This document shows, in pieces, positions 25,836-35,737 of a DNA stretch of 64,000 nucleotides. Position 1 is the stretch's first letter; each line of letters starts with the position of its first letter. The translations under genes and the position numbers were made by a program. The notes beneath the pieces are model-generated. The model saw nothing but the letters and a program-made list of their open reading frames with translations. It ran no database searches and had not been told where the DNA came from. The stretch is from Trametopsis cervina (lineage: Eukaryota > Basidiomycota > Agaricomycetes > Polyporales > Irpicaceae): the NCBI GenBank assembly GCA_022385755.1, contig MU278368.1, positions 309,003 through 373,002 on the forward strand, written 5' to 3'.

Positions 25836-26971
25836 ATGATCGTTGAAAAGGCAGAAGTTTATGAGCGATACCCTCTGGAGAAGCCGGCAGAGAAGCCACA
25901 AGCACAGGTAAGTGCGGATATCAGGTTGGGCGGAGCGGTTGTGCAGCGTTGCTGAGCTATCATTACAGCAGGAAGAGCCAGTAACGGAGCGCGAACTGCC
26001 GCCACCATATGTCGAGGGAGCGAGGCCTTCAGGTGCCATGGGCGAGGCGAGCTCAAGCCGCGCTCCTCAGCGCAGCAATTCTGTGTTTCAGCCATCTACC
26101 CACCAGCACGTCAACTATGTATCCCTTTATTCGAAACACAACTCTATTACGGGTATGTCACGCCACTCCGTAATCCAAGGATGGTCGTTGATTGTTTCTG
26201 ATAGGCTCGTACATAATCAATGCCGAGCTTCCAGGATCGCCGCTTGCGCACACCGCGTTCTTCGGTGGTCGACGCAAGCGCGGGAAATGTATGAAGAGCA
26301 ATATCACACCCAATGCATCCTTCCAAACTCGTCACGGGCAGATCTCCCTGAATCTTGCCACCGCGGGCCCCACCGATACGCCGAGTAAGACTTACGTTCA
26401 AGTCACCAGCCGACATGGCAGGGTGAACGTCAACTTGGTACGTACACGTATCCACAGTGTCGGTTAGCCAGCTCTCATCTCCGCGCAGTTCGCTCTACAG
26501 GCCCGCAAGAATATATGCCTTGAGGTTGTAACACGTCATGGTAGGTCATGCGCGTGTACACAAATGTCAACGAAAGTGCTTATCTCATATTGTGCAGCTC
26601 CCATCGTACTTTTCGTACCTCCGAACTTCCAGGGTGCACTGCATTTGCACACAAGCAAGGGCCAGGTGAACTTCCTACCAGCTTTTGCAAATCAGGCTCG
26701 GGTCATAAACGCCGACGACGAGGGTGCTCTGGTCCTGTTTGGCCAGGGCGAGATAGCCTTAGCTGAGCCCACGACCGACGGCCTGGATTATTGCTCCCTC
26801 GTCTCCCGACACGGTAAACTCACCATCGGCGTCAGCGGGGTCGATCAGCTCAACATGGCGTCGAACGGCGGCCTGATCAAAAAGCTTGGAACGATGTTTC
26901 TGGGGCCCGAGATTATGCGCACCGTGGATATGTTGCGGGAGCGTACGAGCACGCTGCATCAGGTCCTGTGA
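25836..26971 (+). CDS. Basidiomycete protein of unknown function, DUF7330-like, 304 aa
   Basis: Function unknown. Five exons: 25836-25907, 25969-26152, 26205-26437, 26489-26540 and 26598-26971, frame-consistent. The N-terminus is short and disordered, with a PPPY motif (ELPPPYVEG), a possible WW-domain ligand. The rest looks like a beta-rich domain with repeating patterns ending in RHG: ASFQTRHGQISLNL, VQVTSRHGRVNVNL, LEVVTRHGAPIVLF and CSLVSRHGKLTIGV. A VPPNFQGALHLHTSKG segment lies between the last two. This layout recalls agaricomycete proteins annotated as DUF7330, but I could not verify the family. No signal peptide or membrane helix is visible. Confidence 0.75.
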
Positions 26972-27292
26972 CAGGAAAGTGACGTGGGACAGTCGTGGAT
27001 CCGTAACAGTACCGCATATGTGCAGTCGAGTAGCATACTTATCTAATATGTTTCTATAGTGAGTGTTGCTTGTAAATCCGACACTGCATTTCCACCTCTT
27101 GCTTAGCCGGATTCATTCTAGAGCATGCTGCCCTGAATTGTTGGCGTCCTGTTAGGAACGGTTGCCTGAACGTTGGAGAGCCCTTTATCCACACATCAGT
27201 GCACATAATCATCCGCTGTTGTCGGGCTGATTGGATTATAATGCTGGCAGATATGCAGACACGCCCTTGAACTTCTCCGCTGCAAAATTTTG
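26972..27292. other. Short intergenic gap
   Basis: 321 bases between two plus-strand genes. Presumed 3' UTR and promoter. Nothing else seen. Confidence 0.55.
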
Positions 27293-29630
27293 ATGGACGC
27301 ACAAGCAACAGGTATACTACTCACGGCTCGAGATCCCTCGCAGCCGGGCCCCTCTCCGACTCCCAGCGCACGCTATATGGAGAACGATATCGGTTGTCTA
27401 AGCGGTTTCTTGCACAAGCTCTCGCTGCACAAGCACAACAGAACGAAGTCAGAGCCGATAACTCACCATCACGAGAAGCACAAGCACCATGATCCTACTT
27501 CGTCGTTGCCGCCTGCAGACGTAGTTCGAAGGAACCGCCTGAGGACATTGGTGAGCGTCGTTTCTTCCTGCGAGCGAATGACGCCGAGTATCAATATATC
27601 GTTGCTGCAGAATACAAATACAGAACAGCTCGGCCCATGCATGTGCAGCTTCCACGCCAATAATAATGATACCGACACCCTGAGTTCGCCGGCGACGGTA
27701 AATAATCCGCCCTCGTATAGTTCGCACGATCAGCTTCATAAAGAAGTGCTCGACCCGCCGTTCCTCAAAACGATCGACTCGACGATTGACTCGCTGACTG
27801 ATGATCTCCGCAAGCTGAGCATATTCATATGGGGTGCGTGAGGGTCTAGGACGTTTGTGCGGCCGGCCTATTTCTCAGGTAAAATACATATTATTGACTA
27901 TGTGTCTGAAGAGCATCCGGAGTTAGGGTTCAAAGAAGTGTTCGTCTCGTTGATTATTCTTGCTATGCGCATATTCATCTCGCTAACCTCTCATTCTTCA
28001 CACAGGCAAGCGCACAATGAGCTGACATCCTTCATGAAGAAGAGTGGCTTCAACGTCACACCACACCATCTCGGCTTGGAAACAGCCTGGCGGGCGGAGT
28101 TCTCGCATGGGGAAAACGGAAGGGTCATCGGCTTGCAGTCCGAGATGGATGCCCTACCTGGACTGGGACATGCTTGCGGCCACAACTTGATTGCTATCAC
28201 TGGCGTCGCGGTGGCTGTCGCACTGAAGGCGGCGTTGGTGGAACACGACATCCCGGGCAAGATCATCCTTCTTGGCACACCAGGTAACAGGATAACATAT
28301 TTGATTCCCCAGCGACCCCCGTTCTCACACCATTTTTATAATTCATTTCCGCAGCTGAGGAATTTGGCGGCGGTAAGATTGAACTGTTAAATAAAGGCGC
28401 GTATGATGAGATGGATGTCTGCCTCATGTGAGCTCCCACATACACCGGAGCACCATCCGACGTGTCTGATAGTTGCCTGCGCAGGGCGCACCCAGGTCCT
28501 GGCGCCCTTAACGGAACAGTTGTACAACCCTGGATAGCTATCCAAAACCTCGAAGTCGAGTTCACGGGCCACCCGTAAGCTAGCATCTTTCCCCCAATGT
28601 AGTACGATGCACTTGACAGTTTCACTGATACAGTGCGCACGCCGCTTACGCGCCATGGGAGGGGCAGAATGCTCTGGACGCCGCCTTTCTTGCGTACTCC
28701 GCCATCTCTGCTCTTCGTCAGCAAATAAAGCCCACTGAGCGAGTACACGGCGTTCTCGCAGGGAAGGATTGGGAAACTAACGGTGAGTGCATGTTCGTCA
28801 GATGTGCCCCATGAAAATATGTAATAATTTGTTCGCAGTGATTCCTGATTATGCAAAGATGAAGTGGGCAATCCGTGCGACCTCATGGGAAGGATTAGTG
28901 GCCCTGCGCACCCGAGTGAATGCATGTTTTGAGTGCGTACTTCTTCCGAGTCATCGTTCACCAGTCTCTGACAACATCAATGTATACAGGGGGGCGGCGC
29001 ATGCCACATCATGTAAAGTAGACATCAAAGAAGGGGTAGTGTACAAAGACTGTAGGCAAAACGATGTCCTTGGTAAGGCTCCCTCACCCTCATCTCAGCC
29101 AAGTAATCGTGTTAAAGCCATCACAGCCCGTGAATACCTGCGCATTGCACAGAACAACTATGGGATGGGAGCCGTATCGACTGATACGTCCCTACAAGCG
29201 TCCACAGATCTCGTAAGCAGTCGTTCCTAAAGCTCGCTGAGCGCCACTCTGACCGCCCATCCTCCTATATTTGACAGGGTGACATCTCCCATGGTAAGCC
29301 CCATGTTGTTCGTGATACATGGTCCGAGCACCGTGTTGACAACTCTTTCCCATAGTCATCCCCACCATTCAGCCTGTGTTCCACGTGCCCACCGTGAAGG
29401 GCGGAAGCAACCATACTGAGGCGTTCAAGGACTCGGCGGGAACGCAAGAAGCTCACGATGCAGCTATTAAGACGTCGAAGGTCCTCGCCTGCACTGCGCT
29501 TCGGGTACTGACGGACAACGGGGTATGGGAAGACGTGCGTTCTTTATAGATAATCTTCCCAATTTTTTCGTGGCATGCTGACGATATACAGATTCGAGCC
29601 TCTTTTACGCCCAATAAAGCTGAGGTGTAG
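27293..29630 (+). CDS. M20-family amidohydrolase/peptidase (PM20D2-like)
   Basis: Metal-dependent amidohydrolase of the M20 group, closest in pattern to PM20D2-type Xaa-Lys/Arg dipeptidases; the substrate here is unproven. ATG is at 27293. The N-terminal about 130 residues are disordered, with His/Lys runs. The conserved part starts [20 protein letters not shown], then [24 protein letters not shown], and the core metal site [16 protein letters not shown] junction near 28285-28353 gives the catalytic-acid region [24 protein letters not shown] and [19 protein letters not shown] belong to the dimerisation/lid region. The C-terminus [20 protein letters not shown] carries the last metal His, and the protein ends FTPNKAEV with a stop at 29628-29630. 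About eight to ten short exons are needed. Junctions before 27860 are uncertain. Confidence 0.82.
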
Positions 29631-31690
29631 TTTCTGGACTTCTGATAGCTGACAGTAGTGTACGTTGCGAACGCTGATTGCTTTGATTGCTTCCGTACGT
29701 GAGTCTGCGCGTAGCCTAGTCCTTGGGGTCACTGCTTTGTTTGTAAGTGGATGAGGACCAGGTACATGTGGATCGATGGCTCGCCCCTTTTGTCGAACTC
29801 TTTGCCCTCAGTGGGAGAACATTGGATACGAGACGCACGGTTCCTTGTATGTACACACGGACACGGTCGAGGATGTTCCGCTTTGTCAATCTACAAATGC
29901 TTTCTATATCCCTAGCGGTTCACATGCAGTCCGCAAGACGTGCTTTCGCCGTGTTCGCCGCATATCTATGACGAAGTTCGAACTTGTCGGAGATCTCGAA
30001 GCGTCTGATCCTACAATTCATCGGCACGCACGCATTGATGAATGTCCCAGCGAGCCCGTTCTTTGTACGATCTCCAAAGTTTCGGGCATAGCTGCATTGT
30101 ATAACCGTAGAGCAGCTCCTTAGGAATGTAGAAATCAAAGACGGATGATCTGGAATGTTTGATCAAGGATATTTGATAGCGCGCCTCATTACCGCCATTT
30201 CCGAGATAGGTAGAAGGCGGGATGATTGCCTTCTCCGAAGCTCTCGGATTGCCACTATGTTCCAGTTCAGGGTCCCTTTGACAACACCGTGCACAGCGGG
30301 CTGTCATTCCGGGTGTCCTGATTTCATCGACCCAACACCTTCAAGAGGCTGTGCAGCAGATATGTCGCAAGTCATATATCACGGTAGCTCCGGCTTTAGC
30401 ATACGAGTTTGCGGGAGTGTTAGTTTTAATATCGGTGCTAAATATTGCATGCCGTGCAGCGGAAGCAAATTTCTCGCCTGCTCCCTGACGTTCCTGGATC
30501 CTTCAAGGGAAACCTCCATCTTAGCCTTTCCGGGACAAGCCGAAATATCTGGACTTCCTCCAGTGTACTATCTCGAAGACGGTGAGTACGCATACGGACT
30601 ACAGCTGAGACATTCATCCTTACTTCCACCTAGTTATCGACAAGCGACAAGTTCAGACTGCCAAGAATACAAATTCTACGATTGTGCTCATCATCTCATA
30701 TTCCGACGCTATGATTGGAAGTTCCTCATTCTGGGTCCAGATGCTCACAGGGCGGATAGAGTTCCAATGTGCAATGAATGACTGTATCTTTGGACTCTAT
30801 AAACGATCACAGATGAAGTACCGGTCTGGCTAAGAAGCACGGAATTCTACCTGATATTATAATGCAACCTCGCTCAGGGTCAGCGGCCGTTGCCTCGCAC
30901 AGGAGGCAACTGGGCTGCCCCTCGTATCATCCCTCACTTACCCTTGCTCAGTGCCCAGAAGTATCCGGAAGTATTACTCATCGAATGGACGACCACTTCC
31001 AGTCCACTTCCGTAACACCGGTCTACTGTTCATCCGTGTCGCACGCCCCATGCTACACTGCTTGCAAGCTGGGATGATGGTGAGCTATTTTCTAACAATC
31101 GAATGCGAAAAGAAAAACCTGATCCCGCCTCTTCAAGTTGTGTTCTACACTCCGTTTCTTATCCGCAAATCTAGCCACCGTTGATTTCGCGAGGCTGGCT
31201 CGCGAGGGGACTATACAAAGGCTGACAAACCTCGCATTGCGTTACATTACTCTACAGCCCACGGTGATGTGCTCCGCTGCGTGGGGGAAGCCCGAGTATG
31301 CAGCCGATAGTCGATGCCGTGTCGTGGTCTTCAAAGCTAGACGGCCGAGTAGACATACACCCATTGCAAGGTGAGTATGAGCTCAAATACAACCACCCGT
31401 CACTCGTGTATTAGGGATTGTACACCGTCCCGGACTCAAGGCAATGTGGCCAACACGGTATCTCAATACCTGGGATAACGGGGAAAGAGTAGCTGAAATG
31501 GGGATATCGGAGTTTGTTATCATATTGATGGCGACAATTTAAAATGGGATGCCTGTTCGGCGAGCTCATGGAGCGCCCGTCCTGGATACCAACTTGTGGC
31601 CATCCTCTCGCCCCCTATGGCCAGCTTCCTAATCGCTTGAGTTTTCCGTAGCTCTAGTGGGCGATGTAAGAAGGGGAGGAAGAGGAGGCT
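29631..31690. other. About 2 kb without an intact gene, possible gene remnants
   Basis: Several medium frames (29776-30123, 30155-30781, 30862-31077, all plus) do not join into a protein I recognise. Splice-like signals occur, for example GTGAGT at 30581 with an acceptor about 50 bases on, and GTGAGC near 31080 with an acceptor before 31180. This is what a decayed multi-exon gene beside a transposon could look like, but it may equally be chance. Confidence 0.4.
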
Positions 31691-31795
31691 GTTGTTTTCT
31701 TTGTTATGTCTACTCTTAAGTTAGTTGTCAATCTGAGTCTTTGGGATTCAGGATATGCTGGGTCTCTAGACGTAGGCGGGAAAGTCGGAACCGGG

Positions 31796-31813
31796 CGAAG
31801 CCCGCGGGCTTCG
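31796..31813. repeat. Perfect 18-bp palindrome
   Basis: CGAAGCCCGCGGGCTTCG equals its own reverse complement. It lies in the noncoding stretch 3' of the recombinase gene, possibly in the element's terminal region. Confidence 0.9.
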
Positions 31814-32056
31814 ATTTTCCGAAATCTTCCAGGCGTGGGAAAAGAGCTTTCGCGTGGCGAAAAGCAATTTCTGTTCTGGAAGTTTCGGGCGCTTACAGCG
31901 CTGAGCTTTGTGGCGCGGGGACGAAGGATCAGAAGTCCCGCCGTTGGCTCCTTGACGAACGATTTCAGTTCGAGTGGTGGATGCCAACGGCTATGCGAAT
32001 GAATTCGCGCCAGCTCGTTTTCCGGAGTTCCGACTGAGCGTGAGGCAGGCGGCGGG

Positions 32057-32119
32057 GCGTTGCGAAAAACACGACTCACCACAAGAAGGGCGCTGAGCCA
32101 CAACAGTCGTGCGCAACGC
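32057..32119. repeat. Interrupted inverted repeat 3' of the recombinase gene
   Basis: GCGTTGCG plus CACGACT (32057-32064 and 32070-32076) are complementary to AGTCGTG plus CGCAACGC (32105-32119), with a 5-base bulge. Transcribed, this would fold into a stem of 15 pairs just beyond the recombinase stop. Confidence 0.75.
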
Positions 32120-32211
32120 TGCAGCGACTCGCCCCAAAAGGCTCGCGCCTGAGACGTAACGGTACAGATGCGAATTGAAAGGTACGGTACAGGGCAATAC
32201 ACGGGAGAGGG

Positions 32212-33583
32212 TTAAACAGCGACAGCAGCGGCTGACAGTCTAGTAGCACGTTTTCGACGAAACAGGTCCATGGAGTCCTTTGCGAGTTGGAGACGAGACT
32301 TGTCAAAGGTATTTGAAATAAAAAGAGGGAGTATCGAATCGATTTTACGCCAGTACTCGAGGAAAGCTTGCGAGCGCCAGCCACCCTGAACGGCGACAAT
32401 GTCAGGCGGCGTTCCGCGCAACAGGAGTTCGGTCGCTCCGCCGATGCGAAAGCAGTGACCTGTAAGCGGCTCCAGGTCCGCTTCGACCCAGATAGCGTTG
32501 CAGCGCTGAAGGAACCAGTCACGGGTCATTGGAGCCCAGCCGTCTTCGTTTAGGGCCTCAAAGGCAAACAGAGGGGCGGTAACAGGCACGCGCGAGTTGC
32601 AGCGCAGGTGGTGCTGTAGGGCCTTCACGGGCGACGAAGGTTCGTCATTCTCGGTGACCGTTGCAACGAGACCGGCAAATTTTGTAGTTTTCGTCCACGG
32701 CAGGTCCAGAGCATAGAAGGATTTTCGATCGGGTAGAGAGCAAAGTTTCAAACGAGAGGAACGGGAGACATGCTTGCGTGGATCAAAACTACCGCGCGAG
32801 GGGATGACAAGTTCGCCAAGCCTGCAACAACAAAGTCAGCGCACGTTCGCGTAGCGGAAACGCGCCACGTGTAGAACGGGGAAGGGAGGGGCAGCATGCG
32901 CCGTACCTTCGGGTGCCCCAGAAGGCGAAACAGGCGACCGCCAACACAGCGGCGTCGAACGAATTGGAGAGGTCAAGAAAGCGTAGGAGAGCATTGAGAT
33001 GCTCGACAGTCACAGGCGGCCGCTTCCGCTTCTTTTCAGGCTGCAGCTTGGCAGCACCTGCGCAAGTGACGCGCAGCATCCGCCCGCCCTTCCACGGCGC
33101 GCCGTTGACGTTGTGCCAGAAGGATAGCCCGGCGATCCAAGTGTCAACAGCAGAGCGCGAGACAACTCCACCCCATTTCGCAACGAAGGTGGCAAGCAGA
33201 GCATCCGAAGCGGGCATGCGGCAATTTTCGGGAATATTCAGACAGTCACAGAATTGGGTAAAACGCAGCAGGCCGGCACCGTAATTTTTCAGAGTGTTAG
33301 GTTCGAGCGAGGCGATCATTACGTCGAGCAGAGTGGTCGCAGCCTCTTCAGACGTGTCAGAGGAGAGCGTGCGCCGGAAGTCAAGTGCAAAGGGGGTGAC
33401 CCAACGGGCGACGCGTTCACGGGCGAGCACGTGGGGTCGGAGAGGAGACGGCTTGATGCGGTTAGTTTGTGAGAGTAAACGAGGCTTTCGTCGGCTAAGA
33501 GTTCGCGGAGAAGACATAGTCTTCCTCTTGTCCGGCACGCCCACACTGGTGAGCGCTATCGGGCACTGAGGCGTGCTATGCAT
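32212..33583 (-). CDS. Tyrosine recombinase of the YR retrotransposon (intron-containing)
   Basis: Integrates the element DNA by site-specific-type strand exchange through a Tyr nucleophile. Exons 33583-32907 and 32821-32212 flank an 85-nt intron (GTACGG donor, GTTGCAG acceptor). The N-terminal core-binding part includes IASLEPNTLKNYGAGLLRF. Splicing creates TRRLGELVIPSRG, which supplies the first catalytic Arg in the usual RxGEL setting. The second box is GHCFRIGGATELLLRG (HxxR), then VQGGWRS, and the Tyr in FLEYWRK. All catalytic positions I can judge are present, so the enzyme looks functional. The ATG at 33583 overlaps the RT stop in the string ATGCATAG. The frame is open further upstream but without a better start. 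Confidence 0.85.
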
Positions 33584-35737
33584 GCACGAGAAAGGGAAGC
33601 AGCTCCTCCGGGAGCGCGACGGCAGGGAGACGTTCAACTGACGGGCCCGCTAGTCCGCGAGACACAGGGTCGGCCAGATTGAGTTTGGTGTTCACATATT
33701 CGAGTAGGAGCCGCATGTTAGCGGCGGTGTTGATGATGTTCGTCCTGCGGATGGACTGATTGACTTGGAAATTTCGGCTGCGGCCGCGGTTAAAAGCGCC
33801 CACCACACCTGCGTTGTCGCTGTGGACGAGAAGATCAACGTCCCTGTGGCCGCGAACGTCCAGAATCCGCGCCGCCAACTCGACCGCGATCATTTCGGCC
33901 CAACCGATGTCGCGTCCTGCTGACTTCCAACCATCGGCAAGTCGCCACGCAGCCCATTGAGTGCCGACAATCACTCCTATACCCCAGCTGGTCGAAGCAT
34001 CGACCCAAATGTTCAGGTCCTGCCTGGGCCCGCGCGGCGACAGAGAGCGGGCAGCGCGAGGCGCGGACAGAGTGTCTGCCCACCAGGACATGTCAGACAG
34101 CAAGGAACGGGGTGGGTACCGGGTGGTGTACGGGTTAGGGAACGTGGAAATGAACGCGCTGAGGTTGGTCAAGTATGCGCGGCCCAGCGGGAAAACAAAG
34201 GTCACGTGCGACAGCGTGCCATTTACGGACATGCAGTCTTGCAGGCGAACACGCCCCGACGAGATGTGGCTAATGAAACGCCCCAACTTGGCGAGGTATT
34301 TTTCGCGCTTCGCCTCCGGCAAGCTCACTGTGCGGGCCGGCAAATCCCAGGAGAACCCGAGGTAAGTCAGCATGAAGCTGTACGGCGTGCATTTCCCAGG
34401 CTTCCAGGGGGTGCCAAGCCGAGCCGTGACACGAAAAACGTCCTCGATGTCATGTCCGTACACGTAGCCTTCTGTGGCAGAGCCGGACGTCGGAAGGCGG
34501 AACTGCGCGAGGTCGTCGACCCATTTCGCGTTGGGGACGATGTTGTGCGCCGCGAGGATGTCCACCAAAGCGTCCATTGGCTCGCCCTGCACACCAGGGC
34601 CGGACGAAATACCGAACGGACACACGTGGTCAAGAAAAAAGGAGCCAGGCTGGCACTGGATGACGATGTAAGCCTTGTGTGCAGGCAGGATCGGGATGTT
34701 CCGAAACGCGGAGTCAATGTCTAAGGACGCGGCCTGCGTCCCGGGTGGGGCTGTTGCGACCTGCGGCAACATAATCAGCCCAGCTCGGGTAAGGGGGTCA
34801 TGCCTCGCGGGAGAGAAAACTGCGCAGAAACAAGGGGAGGGGTCAAGCCGCCTCAAGGGACCTGCCCAACACGCGCCTAGGGACCTGCCCGCTACGCGCT
34901 CAGGGACCCGCCCGACATGCGCTCCGGGACCCGCCCGACATACGCTCAGGGACCTGCCCGACATGCGCCAAGGGACCTGCCCATCCTGCGCCCAGGGACC
35001 TGCCCTACACACGCGCGAGACAAGCTACGGCGCGGAGAGACACACGCGGGTCAAGCCACGGCGCGGACAAAACAAGAGAGGCGACCGCAGGGACCTGCAC
35101 CAAACGGCGCAGACAAGACCGCGGGACATGCCACACGCGGGTGCACAGAGAGAGAAAAAGGCGCTACGACACGCGACTGCGCGAGAAAAGGAAAAACCAC
35201 GGGACACGCCACGCGCGGTCAAGAAAAGAGGGAGGACGCGACATCAAGCGTCGGAATGAGACTCACTATTTCAGCCACCATCGCGGCGGTGCCCCAAGTC
35301 GTAGGGAAAAGATCGGAGTCAATGAAAGTGTTGACGGAGAAGCCCTCCGCATTTTTGAAGGAGCAATTCTGTATCAGACGGAATTTGTCTGGGTTACCCG
35401 CCTTCTCAACGACAGAGAGGGGTGAGGAGAAGAAGAAAGAGCCGAGGATGGCCTCCAGACGCGATTGCGAAAATGGGCCGGACATGCGCCGCAAGGCGAC
35501 TTGTTCGCGGACGTACTCTTCGATGAAATCCATGTGTTCGATGCCGGTGGCGTGGTTAGGAGGTGTGAAGGTGCGAGAAAGAATGGGGAAGTCCCCGATA
35601 GGGAAACCACGGCGCAACTTGCTGGGCAGATCAGGATATTTGTCCAGCAGACCGAAGCGAATGAGCTCGGACTCGAACACATCCGCCCGGTACGGCGTGA
35701 TGACGCGCTCAAGCTCTGACACACCGCTTACTATTGG
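33576..35737 (-). CDS. Reverse transcriptase-RNase H of the YR retrotransposon (intron-containing)
   Basis: Copies element RNA and degrades the RNA strand. Two exons: about 35737-35267 and 34760-33576. The first carries PFSQSRLEAILGSFFFSSPL and KFRLIQNCSFKNAEGFSVNT and ends GTAAMVAEI. Splicing gives EI-VATAPPGTQ, then RT motif A (ASLDIDSAFRNIPI), motif B (PFGISSGPGVQG) and motif C (KWVDDLAQF, with WVDD where YVDD is usual). The RNase H part has WVDASTSWGIGV, a Glu in WAEMIAVELAA, VHSDNAGVV and NLADPVSRG, so the acidic set looks complete. The start is uncertain: the frame is open back to 36097, overlapping gag by about 390 nt in the +1 frame, so expression needs frameshifting or reinitiation. 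The stop overlaps the recombinase ATG. Confidence 0.82.
34761..35266 (-). other. Intron inside the reverse transcriptase gene, 506 nt
   Basis: On the minus strand it begins GTGAGTCTC at 35266 and ends TTGCCGCAG at 34761. The reading frame changes across it, and removing it joins the fingers region to RT motif A exactly where other RTs are continuous. It is long for this genome and contains a tandem repeat array. Confidence 0.75.
34856..35016. repeat. Tandem array, 7 copies of a 23-bp GC-rich unit
   Basis: Seven consecutive 23-bp units, most starting AGGGACCTGCCC or AGGGACCCGCCC and differing at a few positions each. A looser copy (AGGGACCTGCAC) lies near 35089. The array sits wholly inside the RT intron. 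Read on the minus strand it stays open and would give an imperfect repeat like GRSLGACWAGP, which explains why the downstream frame extends to 35012. Confidence 0.9.

Noticed and set aside
31654..32202. 182-codon frame (minus) 3' of the recombinase gene as an extra retrotransposon gene
   Set aside because: GC-rich sequence gives long frames on both strands here (also 31706-32037 plus). There is no domain, and the region contains palindromes typical of noncoding terminal sequence.
32076..32400. Frames on both strands over the recombinase gene as separate genes
   Set aside because: They are shadow frames of the recombinase, whose catalytic motifs define the real reading frame.
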